NCBI GenBank assembly: GCA_011800805.1 | Contig: MPNW01000161.1 | Location: 402,721 to 466,720 of the forward strand | Length of the DNA stretch: 64,000 nt | Direction of reading: 5' to 3' | From: Hirudo medicinalis | Lineage: Eukaryota > Annelida > Clitellata > Hirudinida > Hirudinidae | Part shown: piece after piece, positions 24,060 to 36,141 of the stretch | Layout of the letters: each line of letters begins with the position of its first letter | How positions within the stretch are numbered: position 1 is the first letter of the stretch | The notes under the pieces: generated by a model | Database searches by the model: none | Seen by the model: only the letters and a program-made list of their open reading frames with translations | What the model was told of the DNA's origin: nothing | Program-made: the position numbers and the translations under genes

Positions 24060-26335
24060 CCTAGAAAGCAATATTGCCTAAGTTTTTTAAGAGAAAATGT
24101 GAAATGGAGCTGGATTCAGACACAGAGTCAGTTGGAATTAAAGAACAAAAATTGAATTGCACCTGGTGATGCAGGAACAAATGAAACCCCATTAATTTCA
24201 CCTCAATATCCAGCATTGCCAGAAAACCAAGTATCGATTGCGGATTTATCACGTTTATCACCAATGCTATAGGATATCGAAGCCTTGTTTCAATCCTGGG
24301 TGTTATAAGTAATTTCCGTGGCTGGAATGTTCGTTAAGTCAAGATGACGTCTTTTGTATCAGTTGTCGACGTTTTAATGCCAATACTGTGCAACCTGGTG
24401 AAACCAGTTAGAACATAACGTTTGTTGATAAGATATTTAAAAAATGGAAGGATATGACCTTTTTAGAGCGATTAACTCTCCTAGAAATCTCTGAAATTGA
24501 CAAATTCAAAGTCTTTAAAGGTCTTTATTCGTCATTTTTCAATATCATTAAGTCTCTTTCCAGAACCCATCTATAATAACGTAAACTATCAGGCACGCGT
24601 CAAAGGAATTGCTCCGCATGTCTTATACATTCACTGCCATGCCCATTGTCTGAACCCAGTCAACACGATTATAAATATACCCGAGATCGTTGACATGTTT
24701 TCCATCTTGCGATCTACGTGTTCTTGTAAGTTAATGGTCCAAGACATGAAACTATTTCTACGTGCACAGGTTGGGGCTGACTTAAAATTTCTGGAACTTG
24801 AGAGATTGGCTGAAACCCGATGGTGATATTGGTACCGCTCAGTAAGCAAAGTAAAACTTAGGATTTAAATCATTGTTAATATCCCGGGAGCCTTGTCTTT
24901 GCAGAATATTGATGGGTTAGCGACAACAGAAGCTCAAGGATTACTGACGAGAATCAGTTCAATGGCATTTCTTCGTAGTTTGATCGTGCCTGAAAAGTTG
25001 CCTGGAACAATCAATTCGGTCTGAAGAATTGCAGAACCGATCAGTTGATTACATATCTTATGAAATGATGAAAAGTTCATAGATTAAAATAAAAGAGATC
25101 TGCTGGCCTATCGCAACATAGACACTTGGACCAGCATAGTGAAAGAAGCTGATGCCATAGTATTTGAAGTTGGAGTCCTACTGAATGACAACTGTAACAG
25201 GCCAAGACAGCGCAAGTTCCAAATACTTTTTATGCCCAGATACCATTAACTGGGTAAACTTTATCCTAGAAGTGTCATTGATGAATTTATACTTAATAAT
25301 CAGCTGTTTTCGCCAAAATCCTTTCTACAATTGTTGGGGGAAAAGACATCATCCATAACCAACAATAACATTCGTAAATGCTTAAATTATCTTCAAAAGG
25401 GTTTTAGTGAGATCTTAAAAGTTTTTGATCTTGTCCTGACATTATCTATGACATCATTGGAAAGCTTTTTTGGTCAAGTCAGCTTTTTTAGCTACAAGAA
25501 ACGAGTAAATCAATGATTGGTATCCGATGCAATCAATGATTGGCATCTTGTCAACTTTCTTCAACTGAATCCGCAGAAATCTGAAATCATGTTCATCGGC
25601 ACACCTGTTCGCCTAAAAACTATGTCTCCCCAACCTCCATAAACGTTGCAGGCACCCTCCTTCCTTCTACTACTCTAAAACTCCTCGGTGTTACTTTTGA
25701 TTCTCATCTCAGCTTTAAAAAACATTCTGCCTCCATCATCAAATCATGCAATAATCTCATCTGGTCAATTCGGCATATTCGTCCATTCCTCTCAGTCGAC
25801 ACAACTTCTGCCCTTGCACGCAGTCTTGTTCTCTCTCGCCTGGATTACTGCAATTCCCTTCTCTATGGTACATCTACCTCTTTGATCCATTCCTTGCAGC
25901 GCGTACAAAACAAACTCGCTAAACTTGTCCTTCTTAACCCTACCTTCAATAGCACTGACTGCCTGAAGAAATTGCACTGGCTACCGATCCATAATCGCAT
26001 CATCTTCAAAATCGCCCTCATGACATATCGAACTCTCGCGACATCCAATCCACCCTATCTCCAACACCTCCTTTTCCGCCGTCATACATCTGGTCTTCGC
26101 TCATCTTCCACCATTCAACTACACCAACCAGTTCACAAATCATCCCTCATCAACAGAGGCTTCTCGTATGCCTCTCCTGCTGTCTGGAATGCTTTACCTC
26201 CCCAAGTAAGAGATCAACCATCCCTGGAGCTCTTCAAACGTCACCTGAAGACCCATCTCTTCAGGACACCAACACGAAGCTAACGAAGACACAAGGCGCC
26301 TCTGACGCTATGCAAATGGCGCATTATAAATTAAC

Positions 26336-26366
<31 letters not shown>

Positions 26367-26522
26367 GTTATTGTTATTATTATTATTAAAGACATATCTC
26401 AGAAACGGAATCTGCGACCGAGTGATCTGGTTGTAATTGCATCTCTCCAAGACGAAGCAAAAAATGTGAATATTGATTCAGTTATTGATGACTTTGGTCG
26501 TTTAAAACAAAGACGTTAATCC
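24060..26522 (+). pseudogene. TTF-zinc-finger / hAT (ZMYM1-like) transposase pseudogene
   Basis: The plus strand shows, in shifted frames, the parts of a TTF/DUF4371/hAT-type transposase in the right order. About 24,325-24,465 has a TTF zinc-finger motif ('DDVFCISCRRF', then 'FKKWKDM'). About 24,590-24,830 has 'GIAPHVLYIHCHAHCLN' and 'LELERLAETRW'. About 24,910-25,200 has 'ATTEAQGLLTRISSM' and 'IDTWTSIVKEADAIV'. 25,331-25,516 is a further open segment. 26,391-26,519 holds a short C-terminus ending 'IDDFGRLKQRR' then stop. Several frameshifts and stops make it inactive, and a LINE copy (25,520-26,389) interrupts it. Family assignment is from remembered ZMYM1/KIAA1586-like sequences. Confidence 0.65.
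25520..26389 (+). mobile_element. 5'-truncated LINE (L2/CR1-like) with (TTA)n tail
   Basis: The coding remnant starts near 'LQLNPQKSEIMFIG' (about 25,555) and runs through 'SRLDYCNSLLYG' to an open frame at 25,882-26,283 with 'LKKLHWLPIHNRIIFKIAL' and 'FSYASPAVWNALPPQV'. This is the C-terminal part of the reverse transcriptase ORF of L2/CR1-type non-LTR elements. After the stop comes a short 3' untranslated part and a (TTA)n microsatellite at 26,336-26,389, the usual 3' end. The 5' end, endonuclease and catalytic palm are absent. It is inserted inside the older TTF/hAT pseudogene, whose C-terminal remnant resumes right after the microsatellite. Confidence 0.8.
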
Positions 26523-28163
26523 CTTATTTTAACGAAAATCTGTTAAAGATGTAATTATTATGTTAATAAAGCGATGGAAATACTTTTAATTTTTTGGTTT
26601 TAAAAGCTGTTTAAGTTATTTTATTGTGCATAAGCATAGTGGAAAAGTGGTGATGAGAAACAAAAAAAGGATTGTTACGTGATTTGCCCTAAGCGCTTTT
26701 CACTGCACAAGTATTTGTAGATTTCTTGGATTCACTTGAGCGAGCAATAGAAATCTTTATTCGATAAGAAAAATCAATAACGATACTACATGACGACATT
26801 GCGACTTGTCTCTGAGCCTATATATTTAATAGCTAATGTATATATATAATAGCTAATGATAATGATTATGTGTCTGAGTACCCAGGCGTGTGGCTCAAAC
26901 AAGAAAAGAACGAAAATAAAATTCATAGACGACAAAGGAATTGCCGCGCACAAGACGGTGAGCTCGTAGGCTACCGGCGTGACAAGGGCCTTTGTGGGTA
27001 AGGGTTGAGGGTTTTTTTCAAACAAGTATGTTGTTGGAAATGGAAGAATGCTCAAACCAATCTCAGATAGGACAGGATATGAATTCAAACACTTGCTCCA
27101 AAACTTGTAACGAAGTAAAATCATATTTTGCTGCCTCGCTGGAAATGAGTGCAATGAACATATCATGTGTATTCTCAGAAATATCTTCAATTTTAACTTT
27201 GAATGGTATCTATCTGTCTTTTCCAAAACTAAATTATCCCGCCCTCGATGATTGACATCTAATTTCTTTTAATTAAACGTACAGAAGACATTGCCGGTAC
27301 TCTCTCCATCTATTATCTTCAAACTACTTGGCTTACTACACTGCCTACATAACCAAAGCCTACAATCACCTGTTTGAATAAAATTTAGAAGTTAATGATT
27401 TTATAATTTGACCATAAATTGAACTTTTTCCAAAGCGTCTGTAAATAACATTTTCCACGGCCGAATTTAGGACATTTTTGATGAATTTGCAATCATTTGT
27501 TCAGTTGAACAAAACTGAGGAAAATTGGCACGTGTGTAACATTATAATTTACATATTAATTCCGAATTTGGCTTGGATCGGTTCAATATTTTAGGAGTTC
27601 GCTAAAAATTAAATAAATTTATGCCAATGTCAGCTAACTAATGGTCCCACAAATTAGGTCTTATTTTCGGAAATTCCGACCTAACGGGATGTTTTTGTGT
27701 GCGGACGTTTAAGAACTTTTGAGGCAGCAGTAGCCCTTGTGTATTTTGTTTGTTAAAATGATATGATATTATAAAGATAGAATCTGTTAAAGATAAAAGT
27801 GAAATAAAGTTAACTGGATAGCGATCCCCAGTTACAATTTTATAAAGCATTATCTTAAATAACTGGTGAGATGTGACACACCCAATTTTATAATGTGATT
27901 GTTTTGATAATCTGTTTTAGTTTTGACACACTGACGAATTGATTCACTTTTCCAATGTGCATCCTCTTAGCCACTTAATCCATCTCATGTCATAATTTTT
28001 TTTTTATCTGTAAGAATTGAAGGTACCCAAAGAAAGACTTAATAAGTTCAATTTTGTAACTTAGAACAGAACTTACATTTTTGGAATGATGGGGTACATT
28101 ACAATTTATAAATTTGTTATCACTTCTAAACGACTAACAGAAAATTATGTTGAAGTACACAAG
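26523..28163. other. Gene-poor stretch before the UBL gene
   Basis: About 1.6 kb. The 5' exon or exons of the UBL gene at 28.2 kb should lie here. The ORF at 26,992-27,255 (+) is open and has mixed composition, but I find no family match and no donor that joins it in phase, so I do not call it. Confidence 0.35.
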
Positions 28164-29155
28164 ATTTAGCTCGCAAGCTTGAGCATTCTATCACTCAGGG
28201 TGATGAGGATAATGCCAAAAGGAATGCAGAAGCTTTGGTTGAATCTGAGTCCAAAGTCATTATAAATATTGCATCTCAACCCAAAAATTTCCCAGATTTC
28301 AGGTTGGCTTACAGATAAATATTATGTATTAAAAGTTAATTCATTGATTTATCGATACCAATTTCTTGATGTTAACTTTATCTAATTTAAAAAAGCATAT
28401 GAAAAAAAATTGTAGGTTAAGGATTTGCATTGAAAATAAACATTGTTTAGAAGCATGCCTGTACATAAAAGTTAAAAGGTCAATCAGTGTCCTAAAATTG
28501 AAAGAATCAGTTAGTATTTTAGTTTTTTGCTGAATTTTATATATATAGAGAGTGTCCAGGACACTCATTTAAGCTTCATCAGGGGTGGATCTAGAACACT
28601 ATGATGGGGGCCACAAACTGGAACCAGTAGCAGATTTAGGGAGGGACAGCTATTAAAATTTTCCCCCAAAGTCATAAATCATTGAAATAAAAAAATTAAA
28701 TTAAATTAGATTTGATTTATTTTTTAGAAATCTTGGGGGTCTTTCACACCCCTCCCCCTAAATCCACCACTGAGCTTCATAGATCTCATAGAAAGTTTTG
28801 TTTATAAGTTAAACTTGCTTTATTCTATTGCAGTTCCAATAATTCATGCATCATAATGTTTAATATAAGCTGTTTTATGTTTATTAGCTGGCTGAACTGG
28901 CCATCACATGAACAAACATACAACAACATACAAAACACAATAATATTATTTGATTATGTTGTCTAATTGAGTAAGTGTGAAAATGTAAATGATGTACACT
29001 TTTAATTATCTCTTCCACAGATACAGGAAAAATTTGGTTTTCCAATAAATGTTCAAAGATGGATTTTTGAGCAACGAGTTTTGGGAAATGAAGAAATGTT
29101 GAATGATTTAGGGGAAATCGACCTGCTATATCTATATTTAATTTGCGAATTTTAA
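28164..29155 (+). CDS. HOIL-1/SHARPIN-like ubiquitin-like domain protein, 5' end missing
   Basis: Three exons (28,164-28,302, 28,416-28,509, 29,021-29,155) join in phase to about 122 residues. The first part ('DLARKLEHSITQGDEDNAKR') matches the segment before the UBL in HOIL-1 and SHARPIN (human LARAIAGGDEKGA), which tethers these proteins together. The second and third exons form the UBL: 'LRICIENKHCLEA', then 'EKFGFPINVQRWIFEQRVLG' and 'LLYLYLICEF' before the stop; human has 'GFPPAVQRWVIG' and 'FLYLL'. HOIL-1 and SHARPIN are subunits of LUBAC, which builds linear ubiquitin chains. The stop falls right after the UBL, so the NZF and RBR domains are absent. The 5' exon with the start codon is not located. 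A hAT MITE sits in the second intron. Confidence 0.6.
28580..28772. mobile_element. hAT-type MITE with 8-bp target duplication
   Basis: A 193-bp insert has inverted ends CAGGGGTGGATCTAG and CAGTGGTGGATTTAG. It is flanked on each side by the same 8 bases, AGCTTCAT (28,572-28,579 and 28,773-28,780). Eight-base duplications and CAG-starting inverted repeats are typical of hAT elements. It encodes nothing and lies in an intron of the UBL gene. Confidence 0.85.
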
Positions 29156-29499
29156 TTCCAATAACCTTGACTCCTAAAAATTTAATAATGCTTTAAATTG
29201 CCCATAATCTGATTCATTTGAGTAGTACTCAATAATTACTCAAACAATCATTGCCTGTTTCACTCACCAAAACTCAGTTTCAAATCATTATCTGCTGTAT
29301 TAGATTTTGATGTATGCTTTTACTCATTGTACATAATCTAACACATTTTTCAATTTAACACAATTTTTTAACAAATTTTCACAAATCCTGAATCCTAAAG
29401 TTAGTAATGATGGTTATTAAACGAATCTGTTATTGTTTGTGATGACTTGGACATGGCTATTTGTGATATCCTGTGATAACTTTTTATGATGAAATAATA

Positions 29500-29670
29500 A
29501 TAATAATATCAGGGGCGCTAAGGCCATTTATATAGAGCCTTCTCCCAGAGGCGCTTTGTGGTGGTACAAGCTGAGTTGCAAACGCTACACTTAACGACTG
29601 TTGCTTTTACTATCGCTCACAGGGATGCAAACCCTCTTGAGCCAGCTTGCACTACAAAATGCAATGGAGA
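29500..29670. repeat. Short interspersed repeat fragment
   Basis: Contains CAGGGGCGCTAAGGCC and AAGCTGAGTTGCAAACG, recalling 'CGAGCCGAGTTGCACGGC' and the GGCGC words at 56,860-56,975. Probably a small dispersed element; ends are not defined. Confidence 0.35.
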
Positions 29671-30317
29671 AGGCTTCACAGAATTTTAAAATGAAGAAAT
29701 TGGGAATTTTATATTGATAAACAAGAAAAAAGGTTGCCAGCTGCTTTTCTATTTTTTTAATATTGTAAAAATAATATTAATATTGAAAAAAAAAGTCGAG
29801 CGAAGCGCCACCTCTAGAAGGTTCAGAGTTTAGATGTTGCTGAGAAGGAAGGAGCTAAAAATTTCCTTTATGATTCTTGCAACAAGGAGCTCTTTATTAT
29901 GGGGATATTATGTAGACCTGTGTACGATATAATGGACGTATAAGTGTGAAGGTCCAGGAGTACTTACGCAAATTTCCTCGAACAATTTCACGTCACGTTC
30001 TGAGAAAATAGTTCACATGCATGAGCATTCATCTCATTCTCGTGCTAAAGTTAATTATTGTCACAATCAATTTAAAAATTTTAAATAATATTTATTTCCC
30101 TAGTGTTTATCAAATGTTGATGTCACAAGCTTACAGAGGTTGCTCATCATCAGAACAACCTGTGGTGCAAAAAGTTTGCCTGCTACTACCAATCCAGAAA
30201 TGACAACATTTTCGGCATGACATTCGGAATGTTTCGATGTTCCTTGCAATAATTGAAAAAATTTATCTACTCTCCATTAGTGATTTAAATTTAGTCATTT
30301 TTTAGACTAGTAATGAA

Positions 30318-30635
30318 TAGGGCCTAGCAGAGGAGAGGCGAGCAGGCGGGCTACTTGGCCCGGGCCTCTGCTCCAAAGGGGTTTTCGTAAATCGAAATAA
30401 CAAATTTAAATTAACTAGGTTATGTAATGCTATTGCTTATTATAAATAAAATATGTATTAATATTCTTTTTTGTTTAAATAAGCCGCGCCGCCTTGGTAA
30501 TTTTCAACAATTCAACGATTATTTTTAAAGAAAACGATCACGACTTTTGTTTTTTGCTTTTCCATTACCAAATTTACATAACGTAGGGGCCCGTGGGTTC
30601 TGCGCCCGAATTTTCTGTCGGCGGCCCTGCACTTA
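30318..30635. repeat. MITE-like element, copy 1
   Basis: A GC-richer block begins TAGGGCCTAGCAGAGG and ends CGGCGGCCCTGCA, so its ends are roughly inverted (AGGGCC). Its inner part (TTTTTTGCTTTTCCATTACC, then CATAACGTAGGGGC) recurs at 49,490-49,620, so it belongs to a dispersed family. No coding capacity and no clear target duplication. Confidence 0.45.
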
Positions 30636-31702
30636 AGATATATCATTGTGTCCATTGCAAAAGAGCTGACTTCGAAGACTTCAATTCTTTTGAGCTTGTT
30701 ATATCATTTTAGTCAAAAACCAATGCAAAGTTTCACTTCGCTTTTTTGGGCATTACTGGAAGATCGTGTGAAATAGAACACATTTTGGACAAAATTACCA
30801 AGTTTCTGTAAAAGCCCCGACTATTATTGGCCTCGTTACAAAGAATAAAATTGGAAGGTTACAAACATTTCAGCAGCAAATTAGTCATAAATAAAGCCCC
30901 TGACAATAAGGCGCCATACAAATCAGCCATTACCATTATTATTATTGCCTAAACATAATGCTGCTGTTCTTTGCCTGGGGAGATAAACTGTTGTTAATGG
31001 GACGAACCAATGGTTCAACCTTCCTTAAAAAAATTAGCTGATAACCATTTTTTGTTATTGTCAATCGCTTGTCGAGTGATTAAAATCTCTCATGCTTTCT
31101 TTAAATTACACATATGAGGAGATATGCAAATGTCCTGTTTGTTTGTAGTCCAGCTCATAACCAAGATGATGTTGACTCTTCACTATGGATGGAATATGCG
31201 TCAATTCCTTTAAGTTTGTTCATTCATCTAAAAAGAAATCTATTACAAAAATATGCTTTGCTCTTTTGGCACTAATAAATATTCTATAAGTAGCATATAA
31301 ATTAAACTATGCAGATAAATACACTAAATAAGATATGTCACGTGTCATTTTAACACTTGGTTGAGGTCACTTAATGGACTCAGACAGCATTCATATACAT
31401 ACATTGAGAAACATTCAACAATCCAATTTAGTGAAACTTTGTGTAATCTTTATAAAAGTTTCTTTTGAATTTAAAAACATTTACTAAAAGCATTTTCAAA
31501 CAAGTAAAAATAGAGTTACTGACAGCAGCAACTTAATGGGCAACGAAGAAATTTATTTTTTCCCTTGATTTCTGTACTGCCAGAATCAGGGAAATCATTT
31601 CGTATAGATGTGCGAAAAATATGCGATGGCTAGAAAAATTTAGAAATTTCTTTATATTTTGGAAATAGGAAGTTTCGCTTTGGGACTGTGTTATGCAACT
31701 GA

Positions 31703-31708
31703 TATAAA
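31703..31708 (+). promoter_or_regulatory. Possible TATA box of the PGC-1-like gene
   Basis: TATAAA lies 60 bp before ATG 31,768, with a TTAGTCT initiator-like word about 25 bp downstream. In AT-rich DNA this can occur by chance, so support is weak. Confidence 0.25.
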
Positions 31709-31767
31709 GGCAATATTTTCACGTGGTTAGTCTGTCACGCTTATAGTGTGCTCCCAAGGAAGCAACC

Positions 31768-34700
31768 ATGCGTCAACAAATGGATGTAAATTTATTAGAA
31801 TTTGATTTTGCTTCATTTCCTACAAATGTAAGTTTGAATTTTGATTAAAAATCGACAACCAGATTTACTCCAAAGATTTAATGTTCATGTGTTATGATAG
31901 CGGTGTTATGGTTCTCGTGGCACATTTACATTGACATCGTGATTATTTTATTTAGAAAGATTTATTCTAGTTTTTCTTGAAGAATTAACTTGTTTTGGCA
32001 CAAAGTAAACTTTGCTTTCACAAATTTTATTCGTTACACTCAAATTTGTAGAATAGTCTCAAAGACCGTTTAACACGTGGTTCGCGATTCCAGCATGTGG
32101 GAAATGTAAACCACTGCGATTAGGAATTTGGCCTCCAATTTTTGATTATTGTCTTTGCAAAACATTTGTCAATTAATGCTGCCATGACCCAAATGGTTGG
32201 CGTTTAGTTTAAAAGTATTATTATAATGTGTCTTAAGTCTAAACACCTCAAGCACTAGCTTTTGACGATAATAGTAGCATTTTTAGAGACTTATTATTTA
32301 ATAAAAAATGTGCTTAAAGAATTAGATTTGAAGTTGCTGAATTTGTGATCAGTAATGTTTATTATTTTAGGTAATAAAGTGGTTAAAATGCCTTATTAGT
32401 GATGATTTAGATAATTGGATACAATCATCTATGATATTAATTTATTTTCAGTTAGGATATCCTGGTAATCTACAAGACATGTCGATAGAATCAGTATGTG
32501 CTACCTCTTGATTTATGATTTTTGTATTTTAATTTACTCTGGTCAGCTAATATTAAGATCGTCTATTTTATGCAGCTTAACTTTTTTGCCTCTAGTCCTA
32601 TTCTGGATGATGTTTTTGAAAATATACCAGGAGATGAAATCTTTGGGAATGATTTTGCAATGGATATTATTGGAAAAGTTGGGCATGAAATTTATGAACT
32701 GACAGATTCTTTTATGAGTCCATCAGAACAATATGGCAATGAGTGGGTGGGTTCTGAATGGCTTAAAAGTGATGAAGAAGACTTTTTTGAGGAAATTTTA
32801 AATTCATCAAATATTGATGTCTTATTGGGTGAAGATTGTGAATTGAACCTTTTGGATTTTATTGTTGGAGAGTCTCAAGTTTCATCTTGTGATGTTAAGC
32901 CTGACTTGAAAGGTAACTCATCATTTTTATTCATTTGTTAATCTCAAAGCCTTTGCAACTATATCGATAATGCAATGAAATCCCTATTACTTCAAGGAGT
33001 TGGATCAGCAACTGCATTTGGATTATTGGATGAATTAGAAAAAGGTGATAATGTTATTATTGCAAATAACTATCTCAAGTTTTTCATTATTGGCCATGTC
33101 CTGTAATTTCAGAACTCAATGGTGAAACTTGTAAACAAGAAAAAGAGGAGCCAGAGGAGACTATCATAAAGTGGGTAGCTGTTTTTCTGAAATAATAACT
33201 TAAAATTTAAATTTATTGAATTTTTTTTATCAGAAGTGTTAGGAGCCTTGGAAACACGGAATTACAAAAACCGATCTCAAAAGAAGCAGAAAACAATAAT
33301 TTAACAAAGATCGCATGTTTACCTAAAACAAAGCAAAAGCCAAAAACCTCAAAAGTTAAGCAAAAATCAAAAGGAGCTAATAATAATAATGGTGGTGGTG
33401 GTGGTAAATACCAGCCACAAAAATCTAACTGCCAACCTCAGTCAAATGAATCACATCAGGTGATGACAGAGCATGATTACGTCATCAGGGACGCAAATGC
33501 GGGGAGCTCGACGTCAGGAGTAGGAAAAGTTGGAACTATTTCGAGACTTCATAATCACAACATAAGGAACAAGGGATGCAAAGAAACCTGTGAATTGAGT
33601 CAAAACTTCATTCCAGTTGAAAAGAAATTCATCTCAGCTCTTGATGCCAAGGTTGCACCTAAGCCTAGACATGTTCCAATCCCCAGGAAGGATGGCTCAG
33701 TGTCAGGATCTAATTTCAAACCAAAGCCTGTGCCTGTCCCCAGAAAGGACAACTCTGTCCATCATCAAACTTTGGAGCAAAAACCTCGACTTGCTCCAGT
33801 CCCAAGGAAGGATGTTAAATTTGAGCAGAAACCAAAACCTGCTCCAATTCCAAGAAAGATGACCTCAATTTTGGACAATTCAAAACTGATTAAAAGTATT
33901 CAAGGTTAGTTATTTTATAGTTTCATTTCAATCATAAATTATGATAACTCATTTTACTTATCCATTTTATTTTGCTTATTAAATGTGTTTTATATTTTTT
34001 AGAGCAAGATGATTGTAAAAAACTGGCAAAGGTGGAAGAGAAATCCTTCAAAAATTCTGATAGGCACAAACCACTAAACATAAGTTTAGACTGTAGTTTC
34101 ACACCCCCAAATAATTCCCAAAAAATCTCACCTAGTGAGAGTGAAAAAAGTCATTGTTCTTCTTTGGAAAATGTAAGTGCAGGAGATTTGCAACAGAATG
34201 AAACAAATGCTGATGGAAAGGACAAAAATAAGAAAAAACTCAGCCTGATGGATTACAAGAAATTGAAGCAAGAAAGATTTAAACAAGAACCCGGGACTGA
34301 TCAACAGAGCAAAACTAATGAAACATCCAATGAAGGAGATCACAACTACTGCATGCCTTCTCAATGTTATCCGACCAACATTGAGACGTCGAATAGGATG
34401 ACGACCGAGCAGCCCAAAACAATGGCTACTGCAACAGTTATGAATAAACCTACCTCACCTCGCAACATTGAAATTGAGTCAAACAAATCAAGTCAATCAA
34501 CTCAGGAAAGTGTTAATGTGACAAAGGTTGAACAAAACAACTCAAGGATTAGAGAATCATTTAGGAACCAACTTTCTCATGCAAGACCCTTCAGGGATCC
34601 AAGCAGGAGATTTGATGACAACAATTTCAGAAAGAGAAGGGCTTCTCCTCTTCATAATCCAGAATTAATAAAAAGAACAATGAAGGATGAATCCCAGTAC

Positions 34701-36141
34701 TCTAACAGTTCGTGGAACACAAGTGTCCTTACAGTATTTGAGCTTCCTCGGAAAAACGGCAAGTACAGCAATTCGGCCGGATTCCCATCCGATGCAAGTT
34801 CCCTCTCATCACCCTGTCAAAGGTCAAGGAGCAGGTCATCTTCTATATCTTCAACCTCTTCATCTTCCTCTGTTTTGTCCTTGTCATGTAAAGAAAAGCA
34901 TACAAAAAAAATGAGGTGCAGTTGAGATTAAAGTATTTTTGTCAATTAAGCCTTCATTTAGTTCAGCTAAGAAATCTATTTTAAATGTAAAGTTCATGAT
35001 GTGGGTGATATCCTATTTTCAAAATATTCTGATTATTGATTGGCTATTGATCATCGAATACAAATCAAGAAAAATGTTCACTTCTTCAGGTCTCAAGAAG
35101 AATGTTCTAGGGAAAGGAGGTCTGTTGTAATAATGCAAAATAAAAACAATATTACTAATTTTATAACTGCAAGTTTTAAACTGAAGTCTATTTATCTTTA
35201 TTTATACTCTATTTGCATTTCAGAGATCATAATAGCTCTAGGAAGTCACTTGACCAGCAAAAGGCCATTGTGAGTTTTTATTATTTTTTTGCCTTTAACA
35301 ACTAAGTCTCAAAAATTAATTTGTGGTTGTTATAGGAGGAGAGGAGAATTGTTTATATTGGAGGCCTTCCTTCTGATTACACAAAATATGATCTCAAGAG
35401 AAAAATGCAACGTTTTGGAGAAATTCTAGAAACAAGCATTCACAAGAGAAATAAGGAGTAAGTTTGAGCTGCCATATCCAATCATTCTCTTATGAGATAT
35501 AGTGATGCATATTTTATGATTACATACTTAATGTGGTGATTTTTTTATCCCCAGTGAATATTATGGATTTGTTACCTTTGAAACAACAGCTCAAGCAGCC
35601 AATGCAAAACAAGGTTATTTGCATTTGTATGTAGCCGATCTTTTTAGTGCCTTTTGAATCTGAATAGGATGTAAAGGCACTTTTTTTAGTGCTCCTAGTC
35701 GAGGTTTTTCCCTGGCAATACAGGCTGGGTTGCAACTCATTAACATGGCTGCCTTTATCTTTGCATGCAGAAACACAACCCATTCAGCCATCCTGCATGT
35801 CATAAATGGCAGAATGTTCTTACAAATGCCTTTTAAAGTTTTCTTGTTTATTGACTTGTGGTGCCTTAAACCCACAGATGGTCAGAAGGTGTCGGGATGC
35901 GAGAGATTTGACTTCAGTTATGGTGGACGAAGAGAATTTTGTGGCACAAATTACTCTGATTTGGGTATGGTTCTTAAGGTTGTCAAATTATGTGTATTTG
36001 TTTTCATTTTTGCATGTGCCTGTTACAGATCATGAGGCAGTGTACAGATCCAGTTCTTCAATGAATTCTCAAAACTCAGACTTTCAAGATCTACTCCGAC
36101 AAACTATGAGCATGGTTCAAAAATCCAAGAGGACAAGTTGA
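31768..36141 (+). CDS. PPARGC1: PGC-1 family transcriptional coactivator (Spargel-like)
   Basis: Eleven exons (31,768-31,827, 32,452-32,493, 32,576-32,912, 33,113-33,170, 33,234-33,904, 34,003-34,915, 35,224-35,269, 35,336-35,457, 35,555-35,613, 35,878-35,964, 36,029-36,141) give 835 residues. PGC-1 proteins are nuclear coactivators of mitochondrial and metabolic genes. The N-terminus is acidic and hydrophobic ('MDVNLLEFDFASF', 'NIDVLLGEDCELNLLDF'). A host-cell-factor-binding motif EHDY is encoded at 33,469-33,480. Four KPxxxPxPRK repeats follow at 33,660-33,870. A short RS stretch ('SRSRSSSISS') precedes the signature 'QQKAIEERRIVYIGGL' and an RRM ('FGEILETS', 'YYGFVTFET'). The C-terminal 'FDFSYGGRREFCGTNYSDL' and 'DFQDLLRQ' match the PGC-1 tail (human FELYFCGRKQFFKSNYADL). 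The donor at 34,916 is required; reading through meets a stop at once. Confidence 0.92.

Larger units (their letters stand above)
29671..31767. other. Gene-free stretch upstream of the PGC-1-like gene
   Basis: About 2.1 kb of mostly AT-rich DNA with one GC-richer MITE-like block (30,318-30,635). No convincing coding exon. The last few hundred bases should hold the promoter of the PGC-1-like gene. Confidence 0.4.

Noticed and set aside
26786..27226. 146-codon minus-strand ORF
   Set aside because: No recognisable motif, low-complexity tail from TATATA sequence, no splice partners.
26992..27255. Possible first exon of the UBL gene
   Set aside because: Composition looks coding-like, but the frame runs to a stop and no donor joins the acceptor at 28,163 in phase with support.
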